Positions 1 through 12,585 of a stretch of DNA of 64,000 nt are shown here, piece after piece. The notes below the pieces were generated by a model. It saw only the letters and a list, made by a program, of their open reading frames with translations. It ran no database searches and was not told where the DNA came from. A program made the translations under genes and the position numbers. Position 1 is the first letter of the stretch; the number at the start of each line of letters is the position of its first letter. The DNA comes from Schizophyllum amplum. Taxonomy: Eukaryota; Basidiomycota; Agaricomycetes; Agaricales; Schizophyllaceae. The stretch spans positions 1,612,001-1,676,000 of the forward strand of contig VDMD01000001.1 in the NCBI GenBank assembly GCA_007026445.1, given 5' to 3'.

Positions 1-942
1 CAGCAACGGTTCATTCAAGATGATACCCTCCTACCGAAGTGCGTGCCATGACTGCTGTCAGAGACCTGTCTTGATTTCGTCCCCAGAGATCTTCAAGACG
101 CCGTTCGCGGTGTACACCGACCCTAGCCTCGAAGTGTACAACGCGATGGGTATGACCATACAAAGCCTAGCTAAGGGCACACGGCCGTCGTACATCAAGC
201 ATGGCATGGCAGGTGGCATCGGGATGGTGGTTGGTAACGCCCTCAAGTCGGGCATGCCGCTTTTCGAGGAAGGCGGTGACATCGCACAGCTGGGCGGCGA
301 GTTCATCATGGGCCCTGGGTGCGTGTCTGTCTTGTCATCATCATACTAGTTGCTGATGGTTCATGTAGTCTCTCCTGCTCCTTCGCGCACCGCATGCGTT
401 ATACTCGCGCGCACAAGAACATCCTGGATATTATCGCCGAGGCAGGCGTTGACATGTTTGCGCACATCGAGATTCAGCGCGACACTGGGAAGCTGCTTCT
501 CGCCATGTCGGAAGAGGAAGAGGCAAGGTGGATGCGTGGGCGGTGCAAGCAGCTGGAAGACCTGACGGTCCGGAAGGCGCAGAGAAGAGGCGGCGATCGC
601 TACTGCGACTCCAGAGCATGTAGCGCTATCGCCTTACCGGAAGTCGGCGAGGGAGCGCACTTGAGCGAGTCTAGCAGCGCGTCGGCGTGCTCAAGCGGGG
701 GCACAGCGTTAACTTCCGGTGGCTTGGATCCGTACTCATATTTACGCTCCGAGTGCTCGGGAGCGTATGTGACCGGCAACTCGCGGTGCTCGACTGCGTC
801 GTCGGACAAGATCAACTCCCTGTCTGCGGCCTCCATACGTTCATGGATGAACAGGAGTACGACAACGGTTACCACTGAGATGATGGGGAGCACGGCGAGT
901 CTTGGGACGGTCAGGCAGGGCGACGAGGACGCGTTTGCATAG
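1..942 (+). CDS. AhpC/TSA-like (PRXL2 family) antioxidant-type protein, 5' partial
   Basis: Three exons can be joined: <1-38, 87-318 and 369-942, with GT...AG introns at 39-86 (48 nt) and 319-368 (50 nt). The joined frame reads SNGSFKMIPSYR, then KIFKTPFAVYTDPSLEVYNA, a glycine-rich stretch (HGMAGGIGMVVGNAL), then GGEFIMGPGLSCSFAHRM and TRAHKNILDIIAEAGV. This is the second half of the thioredoxin-like AhpC/TSA family common in fungi, and the GPG-x-S-C-S-F-AHRM block is its signature. The N-terminal half, where the family's active-site cysteine would lie, is upstream of the window, so redox activity cannot be judged. The C-terminal 120 or so residues are Ser-rich and low in complexity. The role is probably peroxide or redox related. 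Family call fairly sure, function inferred. Confidence 0.82.
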
Positions 943-2832
943 GCACCCACGCTTGGTATCGGACATTTTGCATTGGCTCTACATCACGCATCTGCTATCT
1001 TGTATCAATGGTATACATATTCACTTCTAGTAGCAGTAGCATGTAATTCATACTTCAATCTTGGAAGACTGCCAGATCGTCGAGGAGCGACAAGTAACGA
1101 ACGAGGATCTCGTGACGAACCGTGAGATATCGGTTATCCCCGCTTCCGTGAGAATCGAACGCAAGAACGCGAGCCACGTGTTATCGTGGCTCGACAGCTC
1201 TCACGACCCCCTGAGCCTCTTCGTCCTCCTTCTACTTTCGACAGTTTTCCGGGATACCGTTCGTATGGCTGGGCTCAAACCGGAAATATCGCTAAGACTG
1301 CTTATGGAGTTCTACTTCTGGTCAGATCATGGGACGAGCAGGCTGCGGTCAGTGACGCCGCCGGTCTCTGGTGGCATCGCCACTTCGATGATGTTTGAGG
1401 GCGCCCATTCAGTCCTTCTATCGATATTCATGGGCTAGACGCCACCTCTGCGCTATCCTGGACTTGACTTCTAGCTTCTCCAAGGCGGCTTTGCCTCTCT
1501 CTGTACATGATCACGGTACTCCGCGACGCGGGGAACTTTGGGACACTGCCTTGGCTTCGAAGTTCGGGGCGCATGTAATTGCCTGCGCCAACATTCTGCT
1601 GGGCACAACCTGTGATGCGTCCAGCATGCCTCCAAGCGACGCGAACTCACGGATCGCCCTGCCTTGCTCTTGGCACGGTCACAAGCTCGAGCGGCTTACC
1701 AGCCTGCAGCAATCTCCTACAACAGGCGCTCGTCCCTGCCGTTACCTGCCGAGCCTACGCGCCCAAGGAGCTTCGCTCCCTCGAACCAGGTGAGCAACGA
1801 TCCGTCTCTACCCGACTGAAAATGCTTCTGCAAAGATGACTTGCCTCTCGTAAAGGACAGAACTTGCATTCCTCTGCGGCATCACAGTCAGATCACGGCT
1901 ATGCCTTCAACATACTGGTTTTCGTGCTCGAAGAGGATGTCAGACGGGCAATACAGTCAGCGAGATCGCATCTGAAGAGTTTGAGCAACGCAGGCTGAGC
2001 GCTGAGGCCCGACATCGCGGCGCAAATGGGAATTCGGCCATTCTATATTGTGCGACCCCCAAGGTTTACGAACGTCTCTCACCCAGCAATCTTCAGAGCA
2101 TACAGTGGCAACATAATGCTAACTGCTTCAAGAAAGCGTGCAGACCAGCGCCGTCGTAGATGTCGGCAGTCAGGCGCGTCTCAGTCCCCTTGAGTATGCC
2201 AGGCCACCGTCGTTTGGTATTCACTGTGGTCGAAATCAGGGGGCTAGAACTACGAGGCTATAATGCACTGTCAGCAGTGGCTATTTTCCTTTTCAATACT
2301 CCCCGTTCACACGCACTGTGAGAACGTATGTTGACATTCTACCCCAATCAAAATTCGCGCAAACCAGCAACCGCCGCGCTGTGTCAGTAAGTCTCCATGA
2401 GGCCCGGTCTTTGGTAGCCCGACCAGCAGAAAACCAAAGCAGAACGCTCAAGTGGGTCACCCTGATTGTCCATCTTGACCATGTCTAACCCTACCTCATC
2501 TAAGTATGACCATACCTCACTGAGCAGTCTCAGGGGGGGGGGGGGGCAGTGCGCGCGATGACGCTCGTTTCGTGAGCATAGGAACGCGCCATGCTTTCCT
2601 TATAATGAGCTATCAAGCTTGTACTTCGTATAACGTGCGTAGGACATGACAACAAGTGGGTATTATACAGTACATAGTGCATGGGTATCATGTACAGTAA
2701 ATGCTTTTACAACACATGGAAGCGACAACTATTAGGGCACTGAATCCGTTCTTGGTGTATGAAGAAGTCGATAAATATTGAGCGACAGCGGTGGGGACAT
2801 GCATTAGGATGGTGACGGGATGTGGACATGAA
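943..2832. other. spacer, no recognisable gene; G14 tract
   Basis: Between the PRXL2-like gene and the 3' end of the Zn2Cys6 gene. Open stretches around 1061-1840 on the plus strand are short, change frame repeatedly and match nothing I recognise. They could be the remains of a decayed gene. A run of 14 G lies at 2533-2546. Confidence 0.5.
2533..2546. repeat. G14 homopolymer
   Basis: Fourteen consecutive G on the plus strand in a non-coding spacer, about 290 nt beyond the 3' end of the Zn2Cys6 gene. Such runs can fold into G-quadruplex-like structures and are prone to length error in sequencing. Confidence 0.9.
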
Positions 2833-4031
2833 CTAATACTGATATTCGGACGACGAGTAAGGGTTGACCGCGAACCTGCGACTGGCATGGACGGGAATGG
2901 GGTGGTACTGGGGGCCTGCGTGAGTGACTGGTACGCAGGGATGGGGACCGCTGCGCACCAGATCATAGGGCTTCGTGGAAACGGCACCCTGCACAGCCGC
3001 GTCGAAGCTTCCCTCCCATGACGCAGCTAGTGGGCTGCGGCCCAGGTCGGGTGGCATGTCGAGGTGAGGCAGACCGTAATAAGGGGCGACATGAGAGGAG
3101 GGCGCATAAAGCATGTCTTCATTCGCTGCCGCGCCAGCTGTGAAGCTATATGGCGCGCCGCTGGCATGGTTCATGTATGGTCCGTAGTCGCTCATGGCGG
3201 AATATTGCGGCAGACGATGACCGACCTCAGCGGCGCGGGCACTCGATCGTACATCTGAGACGCCATGAGACACGCCGTCCTGCGCTGGAATGGCCGGTAC
3301 ACGCGCGGAGGTGGTGGCGCTGCAGACGTGAGTACGTGTTCTCATGAGAATGAAACACCACGCTTACCTAGCTATTGGCAGGGCACCATCCACACTCGTG
3401 CGAGGTGGCTGCCTGGGTACCACATTACTGTTGAATAGGAGCCATCAACAGCTAGCTCATGCCTACCGATGCTATCAACGTACCTCGCGATAGCGGCCTG
3501 ACGTCGAGGAGGTGGTCCCTTCGCCTTAGTCGGCGGCGTAGGAGGCTCCGAGACGGAAGGCGAGCTCGTAGTGGACGACCGGCTGTCGGCGCTCTCGGTG
3601 GTGTCGCATGTCCTGATGACCGCCTGTCTCGGAGCTGGCCAGGTGCACTGCAAAGATGTCAGCAAGTCGGTACAGGAGGCGTGTCCCCCAAAAGCCACCC
3701 ACCTCTCGTTGGCCGTGAGCGCATCGAGTACATATAGGCCTCGCTTCGTCGCACTAAGGTCGCGTGAGTCGGCCACCGCGATGCGTAGACTCATCACACA
3801 CCTTGACTTTCTTCGCGCGGCATGTCAGACAGCCCGTCTTGCTTCGAGTGTACTTGGGACGCTTCCGCGGACCTTCCTCCATCCTGTATGGATGCGGAGC
3901 AACGTGTGGCGGCAGCGCGTAGGGATAGCGGATTGGGCCCAGATAGTCGCTGGTCGTGCCGCTGGATGCGGCATCAGCCAGAGCGCAAAGGATCTGAAAG
4001 GCACTCACCGTGGCATGGTCCTCGCAGACAT
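2833..4031 (-). CDS. Zn(II)2Cys6 fungal-type transcription factor
   Basis: Minus-strand gene with six exons: 4031-4009, 3961-3802, 3753-3703, 3647-3484, 3427-3368 and 3319-2833. Together they give an uninterrupted 314-aa frame. The binuclear zinc cluster is split over three exons. After joining, its six cysteines are C52, C55, C62, C69, C72 and C79 (KTGCLTCRAKKVKCDEARPI, then CTRCAHGQRECTWP). That is the C-x2-C-x6-C-x6-C-x2-C-x6-C pattern of Gal4-type DNA-binding domains, preceded by the basic RKRPKYTRSK. A Ser/Pro/Thr-rich linker follows, then a low-complexity C-terminus rich in Tyr, Pro and His. I see no fungal-specific middle homology domain. The protein is expected to be a nuclear, sequence-specific regulator, with targets unknown. 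The 23-nt first exon is the least certain part. Start was chosen as the ATG that joins in frame. Confidence 0.88.
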
Positions 4032-6637
4032 CGAATGGGCGGCGTATCGATGAAATGACCGTCAATGTTGGGGAGAGGAAAGACGGAAGGAAGCTGGAAG
4101 GAAGTGAGGTGCTTGATACATATAGGGCGGCACTAGTCGTGGAAAAACCCAATATCATCTCCGATCCCATCATCAGACAATCAGATCTCGGAGCGTAGAA
4201 CAGCATGTCCTACACACCTTGAACATGTAACAAACCGGCGTCAGCGACGATTACGCCTCAATGTGCATGGCATGCAGTAAGTGGACTTCTTTCCTCATTG
4301 TGTTCGCCAAACGCGCCTCTAGCATCCTTTCGCGCCCGACCATCAGGCTGAGCACCGTCCTGGAGCTGAGCTGGAGCCGAGGGTAATTCGGTTGAGTATA
4401 ACGGCCTCCGGCATCAAAGCACCTCTTCTAAATTGATGTAAGATATGGTGATAGGTTCTGAAAGGTCTCCTGGACAAACGATGGTCGACGGCGCGCGCCA
4501 TCCTTTCATTGCCAACGCCCATGGTCCGATCATCCATCAGAATATTGGCATTGTGTGCCCCACGCCCGGGGCATGCGACCTCATGAAGCACCCTGTGCGC
4601 AGGGTGCAGACAAAAGGCGGACCGCCGTAGTGGAAAGAGCCCTTTGCAGAGAATCTGGGCGACCTTCCATTGTATTCAGTAGACTGGGGAGCGCCAAGGG
4701 ACACGCACGGTGTTTCGTCTGTTTCGGGAAGATCGCGACGCGCTGTGTGAGCCTGTGTCCCCACTGCGTTGCCGGCAGGGCACGGGACACAGCAGCATCT
4801 CAGCGGGCGTCTGCGACGATCGTGATGTACCGCGGAAGCTGGTATTTGCGCAATGTCACTGTACACTGAGCCTGACTGAGGTCTATGCGCAAAGCGCTCC
4901 GAACTCGGCCTGCGGGCGTGTGCGTCACGCCCGACCCCGAACCGACATCGTGCGTTGTGCGGGCTAGGACCCGCGCAGCTGGACGATGTACCTTCGAATA
5001 TCTCAGAGAAGTTCTTGAACACAGCTCCTTAATTGAATTCGTTATTGGTGGCGGAATGCGTGGCGTGATCAAATTCAGACGCTGCCTTGAGTCGACCTGG
5101 AGTCGACTTCAGAGGATCGAGCAGATGTGGCTGGAGTGACGTACCTTTCCAGACAGCTGGACGTACGCTCGTGCGACACGGACGCAGGCAGCTCTTGCTC
5201 GACCTTCTTGACAAATATCGCGATGGATATCCGAGTTTCAGTAAGAAAATAGTGGCGCTCTGAGGCTCTCGAGGATTTGGTTTTGGGATAAAACAGCTGT
5301 AGGACAGACAAGTCCACGAGGTCCGCAGGACGCCAAGGCAGAAATTCATGATGTTTAGATTCGGATTGGCGGCGAGCGAAGGCAGGGTAAAGAGACGCGT
5401 GAAAGACAGGAACTTGAAGAAAGACCTCATGCCAAATTGGGAACCAGATCATGACTTCGAAGCCGTCGATCAACACGTGCGTGGCTGTGCAGTGATGGCA
5501 TATGTCACGGGAGTAATGTTCGAGTTCAATTCGAGACCATGATGTCTGTGAGGACTTCTTCTGCGGGAGAGATGACCTTATACGCAACCAGCACCTCTGT
5601 CATCCAACAATTAATCCATAAATGGCCAGAGTAGGTATATCGATCGGGTTTATCGGGATGGTGGTTGAGCCTCAAGGATGCCTCGAGGATGTAGGAGCGG
5701 AGAACGGGACCCGGTCCCTGCAGCAATTGCAGTCCGGACCGCTCCGACCCTTTATCGTGTCGCCGTCTCGACTTTGCTCGGAACTGTCGGGCTGCGAAAG
5801 GGTGCTTCTGGGTGAGTCATATTGCCCCACGGTGCGCTTCTGGGGGCTCATGTCTCTCACCTGATAATTGCCCCAACTTCTCTCCATTCTTTAGCATTGA
5901 GCTCCAGTAGACCCGTGGCTATGTAACGTCCCCCAGTGATCAAGCATATGCCTCATTGAGTAAGTACGAAACTGAGTATAAAGACGCCGAGACCACCCAA
6001 GAGAGGGCAAGGGCAAGGTTTGTATTGGGCGTGGCGCGCGCCGCGAGGGTTCAAGTCGGATATGTTCAGAACGAGCGCAACACCGCAGACATGCAGCCAG
6101 CGCGAGGACAAAGAGGATAAAGGGGCGGACGCCGGTGATGATCAAGCAAGCAACATCACCTCCAGCCGGGGCTTCAAGCCGTCGTGCCGCATAAGTCACA
6201 TTTCTATCTATTCATCTGTAGAGTTTACGAGCCACAGGCACCTGCGTCAGGACATAAATTAAGATGTTACAAGCGTCCGCCAGGTATGTCGGTCCAGCGC
6301 TGCGTACGGACAAGGGTAAGAGTGCGAGATGGAGGTACATGGTGCGTAAAATTTGTATGTGCGTATAAATGGGAGAACAGCAATAGACGGTATAGGATGA
6401 GACGACACAATGTACATGGGTATCCGAGGACCAGCTTGGGACGATCGTAAAGTCGTGGAAGCCGCGCTGTACCGATGGACGCGCCGCTATGCACCGAGCG
6501 CGTTTCGAAGACTTAGACGTCGTAATCCTGCGAGCTGCGAGAACCATTCGTGCGGTGTGAGGAAGACGGGCGAGCACTGCTCCCCGTTCCAGGGCGTGAA
6601 CTGAAATACATGGATTAAGACCCGCAACAGCCAGAAG
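4032..6637. other. 2.6-kb spacer, no recognisable gene
   Basis: Contains the upstream region of the Zn2Cys6 gene and the downstream region of the MAPKK gene. Several open stretches exist, the longest at 5075-5587 on the minus strand with 170 codons. None shows a recognisable domain or a convincing exon chain. An undetected small or lineage-specific gene cannot be excluded. Confidence 0.5.
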
Positions 6638-8239
6638 CTAAAGGAGTACTAACCCTTCTCTTGACTGCCTAGTCGGCCGCGACCAACCCCAGATCCTCCG
6701 GATCCATTTGGCCATGTGTACCTCTTCCCTCATGACATTGACGATCCACGGATGCGTCAGAAGATCCCGCGGCGCGGGTCGCTCCTTGCCGTCAACGACG
6801 AGCCTGTGAATAACGCTCAGAGATGAGCTGACACGCAAACAACGATTGACGCACGACTGCTTGATGAAGTCTTTCATATCATCGCTCCAAACAATCCCGT
6901 GCTCGTCCTCCAATCGCGGAGGCTGAGAGACCAATCATATGAGATATCAATCCAAAGGTGATCAGAAAGACGAACCTCGCTGGCGGTGATGTACATCATG
7001 AGCTCAATGGCGGGTAAGTCGGCGGGGAACGGGAAGCGATTCATCACAAGTTCAAGGAGCGTGATGCCCGTCGACCAAACGTCGGATCGAATGGTATATT
7101 CGTGTCCGGAGATGCGCTCGGGCTGCATATACGCGCAGTCAGCGAATGGTTACCAACATACAGAGGTGGCCACTTACAGCCATGTAGAAGCTCGTCCCGG
7201 TAAATGTGCCCGCCATAGAATTGACCAGCTCTCCCGAAACGCCGAAGTCACACAACTTGACGACACCTTGCTTGTTCAGTAGGATGTTTGACGGCTTGAT
7301 GTCGCGGTGGATGGTCTTCTTTGTGTGCAGGTAGTTCAGACCGGACAGGATCTGTTTTGCGACGTATCAGCCAGGTGCCATAGAATAAAATCAATGGCCA
7401 CGTACCCCTTCGGCCAGACGGCCTGCAATCTTCTCGCCTACGACCGCGTTCATTTCGCGAATCTTCTTGCCCACGCTTTCCAAACTACCGCCCTCGCAGA
7501 ACTCCATGAGAATCTTGACCTCCGACGTCGAGGGAGACATATATGCGCCATGGAAGACGATGATGTTGTGGTGTTGGGTGGAGGAAATGATGGAGAGCTC
7601 GCGGAGCAGCTGCTTCATGGGTGCTTCGCGTGTAGTGATGGTCTTGCGCGCCATAATCTTTCCTGTACGCATGTCGCGCACCTTTGTAACGGCCCCGCCT
7701 GTGCCCTCTCCAAGCCGATCGAGCTCCTCGAGCACGTTATCCGACCAAGGCGGAGGCGGCGCGGCAGGCGAGTCCGTCTCACTCGGCGCGGGTGCGGGCG
7801 CGGCCTCGGTGCGTATCGCCTCGAGCTCGTGCAAGATACCGCGAATGTCATCTAGCGGGGCCGAAGGCTTGGCCGGCGCGCGCATTGTGGACGGTACGAT
7901 CGTCTCGCCGTTGTCAGCGAGGGCGCCGCTGGACTGCGGGGCGGGCGCGGGGCCGTCGCGCGTACCGTAGTACGAGTTGTCATCTGCGAGATTATCGGAG
8001 GGGATCGCAAGCTTGATCTTTGGCTTGGGTGATTTTGAGCGCGAGGGGGGCGTTGGGATGGCGAGGGAAAGCGCTGGAGTGCGGGGATGGAGGCTGGCGG
8101 CGGGGGGCGACGGCGACGGCGGCGGTCTCGGGGCCTTTCGGATGACGAGCGGCGATGTGGAGGAAAGGCCGAGCGATGACGGCGGGCTGCGAGGGCCCAG
8201 CGGGCGAGGGTGCGGCGCCTGCATCGTCGTAGGATCCAC
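6638..8239 (-). CDS. MKK1: MAP kinase kinase, Mkk1/2 (cell wall integrity) type
   Basis: Five exons: 8239-7406, 7351-7178, 7122-6976, 6922-6855 and 6803-6638, giving 462 aa. The N-terminal 170 residues are Pro/Ser/Ala-rich and probably disordered. The kinase domain follows: glycine loop [11 protein letters not shown], lysine strand KIMARKTI, catalytic loop IHRDIKPSN (D295) and magnesium motif DFG (D313). The activation segment [18 protein letters not shown] has S323 and T327 at the dual MAPKKK phosphorylation positions. The C-terminus, [13 protein letters not shown], resembles the tail of the yeast Mkk1/2 and filamentous MkkA branch rather than Ste7 or Pbs2. It is expected to act between a Bck1-type MAPKKK and a Slt2-type MAPK in cell wall signalling. 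Kinase class is certain. The subfamily rests on the tail and overall look, so moderately sure. Confidence 0.93.
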
Positions 8240-8628
8240 GTCTGCTGGTTACCGTCACGGTCCTGATCTCGCGCTGCCAGCACCCTGCGCCGCCCGGCCC
8301 GGCACTCTGCGGCCGGCTTTCACGTGATGTTTGACTCCATGTTCAAGTTGTCATGATCGCATCTGCATTGATTAATCCACAGGCTTTCCAACTTGTTTCC
8401 AACATCCAGGTGGTCAATTCGTGTGCGAGAACTGTTTACGCACATAGCCGCACACGCTTCTCTACGATTCCGAACACCAAATCCTTGGAGTTGGTCAGCG
8501 CACGGAGCAATTTTGCGTCAATATCCTTTAAGAGCGAGTGCAGATCACCTGAAGATTTCGCTTACATACGGCAGCGTCCCTTTCCCTCTTGCTTCCCCTC
8601 TATCAACACCTCAAGTAAAGATCCAGCA
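8240..8628. promoter_or_regulatory. shared divergent promoter region, MAPKK / F-box gene
   Basis: 389 nt between two ATGs pointing away from each other. It must carry both promoters. No convincing TATA box or repeated operator was seen. Confidence 0.5.
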
Positions 8629-10148
8629 ATGGACCAGCTCAATAACGCCGTCGCAGATGCCGTCCAAGATTCCATCGGTCTGTACGAGAAGGCGCCTTCT
8701 GCAGGGTTTCCGCCCGCTGTAGATGCCGATGTGCCCATGTCAAACGAGATATTTCAGCGGTGCGAGCTTAATGCACACTTAAAAAGGTATATATTTTTAC
8801 TGAACAGTCTTACAGTATACCTGTCGAAATCTATATACTCATCTTCGAGTTCTGTGTGGCCGACGACGCGCAACCGCCGTATGACTTCTTCTTCGACGAC
8901 ACCACCAAGGCTCCCTGGACTCTAGGTCACGTCTGCTTCAAATGGCGCTCCATAGCGGTAGACGCGCCGTCTCTCTGGACAGTGGTGTGTCTATCGACCT
9001 GTCTTCTGCAACAAGCTTCACAACCGGAAGAGCGCGTCGCCGAGATGTGGCGGCTCTATCTCCAACGGTCGAAAACGCTCCCTATCTCCCTCTTCGTCCT
9101 CAGCGAGGAGTACCTTCCAGCGGCCATCCTAGATCCGCTGCTCGACTGCTGTGAACGCTGGCGCGACGTCTTCCTCTTCATCCACCCGAACCACGTACCA
9201 CGTCTTGCGACCATACGTGACCGTCTGCCTCTTCTGCGTTCCATGCAGTTCATACCGACGGTGGAGGTGGAGGGAAACCCTGTAGATGACGTGCCTAGCA
9301 TAGTCGGTACGGCGCCCAGCCTTCGTCATCTTGCGCTCAGGGGACATGCCCTCGACCTCAGACTGTCCTTCCCGTGGTCACAGATCCAAATTTTCGAGGC
9401 GAACTACATTGAGCCAGCCGAGATCCTCTCCATCGTACCCGCCATGCCCCACATCGTGCGTCTCAAGCTCGGCCGCGAGCCGCCTGAGCACGCGCCGGTC
9501 AACAAGGAAAACTGGGTCGTCCGGCACGACGAGATCCGCAACTTCACCTTGGACACCGTGAACGAGCACATCGAGGGTCATCCGGGCGACCTCATCGACC
9601 ATCTCAAGCTCCCATCTCTATCCTGCCTCAGCATCCTGTGCGACGGCGAGGAATGCCTGGAAGACATTCACGCCCTCCTGAAGCGCTCCGCGTGCACGGT
9701 TGAGACCCTCAAGCTCGGCATCCGCTTCCAGCACCTAGAGGGCCTGCTCAACCTGCTCCATACCCAGCCGCAGCTCAAGCGAGTCTCGCGGCTTTCGCTG
9801 AACGACGGCGAGCCGATATGGGGAGAGGCCTTCCTACACGCGCTGACCATGTCGGAGGACGACCCGGGGAGCGTGGTCATGCCGCTGCTGCGTGAGATCG
9901 ACATCTTGCTGGACACAGACGAGCCGCGCGTCGCTGTGCAGCGCTGGCTGGGCGTGTTCGAGTCGCGCGTCAATCCTGTGCAGCCGGCTGACCGCGAGGC
10001 ACCGCGAATCCAGCCCTTGCTTCGCGTGGAGATAGGCAGTAGGACGAGAGTTGGCATAGTCGATAACCGGCAGACCGTGGAACGCCTGCAAGGGCTCGTA
10101 CGTGCAGGACTGCAAGTCGATATTTTCTATAGGAACTCTATTGACTGA
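8629..10148 (+). CDS. F-box protein (agaricomycete type)
   Basis: Two exons, 8629-8759 and 8816-10148, with a 56-nt intron in between, give 487 aa. The join produces IFQRIPVEIYILIFEFCVAD, the first half of an F-box. It is followed by TLGHVCFKWRSIAVDAPSLW, the typical second half in mushroom F-box proteins, at roughly residues 42-100. The remainder is a long region with leucine-rich periodicity (for example APSLRHLALRGHALDLRL) but no canonical LRR consensus. Such proteins normally bind Skp1 in SCF ubiquitin ligases through the F-box and recruit substrates with the C-terminal region. Agaricomycetes have large, fast-evolving families of them. Substrate unknown. An alternative donor inside the same intron would leave only 29 nt and was rejected as too short. 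Confidence 0.85.
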
Positions 10149-12585
10149 GCCTTCGTGGAGGACAAAGGAGAGATTGAAAGTGGCGTCAATTGGAGGCGGG
10201 CAAATGGATCAGGAAGGGATGCGAGAGCAGAGCACGCTAACGAAGGTAAGTCTGATGCCATTATGAAGGTGCGAGCAGGCCAGGAGCAGGGTATCGAATA
10301 GTCATCGACCTCGCTGAAGGGGTTCAGGCGGCGATCGTTGTGTATGACAAGCAAGTGTAGATGCGCCGCGCAGCCCTACTCGTCGCGCTTACGTAAAAAC
10401 AGTGGTACTCTTGCCATCCAGAGTTCGCCCGCGCAGTGCCCCGACGAGACGCGATAATGAGAATAGCTCAACGCTCGGCGCTAATTTGCCGTGGTTAAGA
10501 AGTCCGGCGGATATAATTTCGGTTTAGGGCCAGGAAAGCAGAGCCGCACTCCATATCGTATGTATCAGTCGTGAGTCCAAATGTTGTACACAAATACAGC
10601 TTGCGTGTCTTGTCCTCTGATTCGCAAGGCTGCGAGACGCGCCAGACAGTCACGAAAGGTCGAGTTCATCCGAGTTTCTTCTTCCGACCGTAACGGCCTA
10701 TTGATTCCAGGAGAGACGCCGCCCACAGAATGTCGAAGGCGTGGTGAAGAGAAACAAGCTGAACGAGGATCCGACTTAACACTATGCCCAAAGCATGCCC
10801 AATGTCGCAGCTGCGCGCGGGAACACGACAGGAGTGACATTTAATGTGTGACACCTGGGAATGCGACCCGTAACGCCCGTTATTCAATCGGAAAAGGCCG
10901 ATACACGTGATTATGGTTCAACTTCAGTCACTAGGCCATGGCACTTCCCAATTAGCGCCCTGCTTTGATTACTGGTATCCCCGCGAAAGGGAATAGCATA
11001 TACTGTCTCTAATACAATATTTTATCAACGAGTTCCATCAACCCCGACCATACAAATCTACGGAAGGCTGAAGCCTGTAGGTAGACATAAGTGTAGCGGC
11101 GCGGCGCGAATTGAGCCTAGACCGGGTTCGTGCAAACTGTATGTCGTATAATTTGAACTTTTGAGCATCTTCTCGACATGTTTTGTACCTGGGCCAAGAC
11201 GACATCCTTAGAACAGGTCCGGACTGAAAGAGGGATGTACAGATATAAGTTAGACGCCCAGCCTCACAGGTGAGGCCCCGATAAAGACGCAAAGCACTTG
11301 AATTAGCTGTACTAGGGCATGCATACTCGTCTTGTCTTAAGCGCCCACAATGCAGTCAGGCCCGATGGTCCGGCACCCGCCGATCAAATTCAATCCAATC
11401 CACGATATGTTCGTCCGGCGCCACCGTCGCAGAAATCATCAGCATTGCCGCATCGTGGCCCCCACAAAGCCGCGGCTTCAGCTGGCACTTTCGCGGGAGA
11501 AGCCTCGAGATAGAGCACCTGCCTGTTGAGACAATCACAAATCAGCCACTCATCGCCTGGCTTGGAAAGGCCGATAACATACCGCGAGCGCCCTCGCCGT
11601 TAACGGGACGCCATCGCCGATGTCAGGAGGAATGACACGGTATGACTGGTGAGCGTACGCAATGTCATCGGCGACGTTGGGGATTGGGGGGGGGGGGGGG
11701 GGGGGACGGCAGCTGTAAGGCAGCCATATCGACGCTGAGGACGATCCGAGGGTGCGGACGGAAGGCTTCTGAAAGTGAGCTAGTGCCTGACAGTCGAAGA
11801 TGAACCAGCGACATATAGCGGTGCAGTTCTAGGTGCGCATCATTGCCAACGTCGCTACGGCGCGTTCGGCGTTCAGTGTCGCTGAGTTCGGGCAGACGCT
11901 AGCGCGGCCCAGTGGGAGCGACCGCGAAGTATTCCTGCCAGACAATGCTTCATTTCGGGAGAAAGCGAGATGTCTGCTTGGTACGAGCTCGCATATGACT
12001 GCGCTATCGGCACCCTCGTAACGCGCAACCTGAGCCCTCTGCGACATGGCTGATGATCCTTTGAGATGAATGCCTAGCACGGTATTCGACCTAGATGACG
12101 ACTTCTCTTAGCGCGAGAGCGATTAGTCCGATGAAGCAGCAGGCGGGATAATAGGCTGTTGGAGCGTCTTCGACACAGACCATACCATTGATGTTCCCTG
12201 TGAAGGTAGTAACATGAGCAAAAACTTTAGCGGCTCTGTCCGCGGTAGCCGCTGCCGTGTCCGACGATGAATGGGTCCATCCGTTGGGGATCGTGGGGCC
12301 GTGCTCCGAGAAGTGTAGCAGGTGGGATCTGTATTCCGGACGTTGAGGAGGAGCGAGAGGTCTCTGATGGCACGGGAAAATCGAAGACAGTACCTTCATG
12401 CGCCAGGTTTAGAGACGGACGAGCCGGGCCTGAAGGCCTGACGACGCAGTTCAGCCGCCTCCCGCGTCAAGAGCTTAGAGGTCAGTCGTGTTCAACCCTC
12501 ACGGCGGATGCCGGACCGAGGCAGTCACAGGATGGCAATGCGCAAACTGCCGTTTCCGGCGCAATTGACCTTGCTATAGACGCCC
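10149..12585. other. 2.4-kb spacer with G20 tract
   Basis: No coding exon chain recognised on either strand. Open stretches are under 100 codons. The distal part holds the NAA50 promoter. A 20-nt G run sits at 11686-11705. Confidence 0.5.
11686..11705. repeat. G20 homopolymer
   Basis: Twenty consecutive G on the plus strand, preceded by GGGGATT. It is non-coding and lies about 880 nt upstream of the NAA50 start codon. The length should be treated as approximate because homopolymers are error prone. Confidence 0.9.

Noticed and set aside
5029..5587. Overlapping minus-strand open stretches of 133 and 170 codons
   Set aside because: No domain, no exon partners, and atypical amino acid content. 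Probably chance open frames.
6045..6060. tRNA B-box-like GGTTCAAGTC
   Set aside because: The flanking bases do not pair into a T-stem, and no A-box or acceptor stem is found at the right distance.
8787..8815. A 29-nt intron in the first F-box gene
   Set aside because: It is in frame but far shorter than any other intron here. A 56-nt intron with the same acceptor (8760-8815) is in the same phase and gives a better F-box start.
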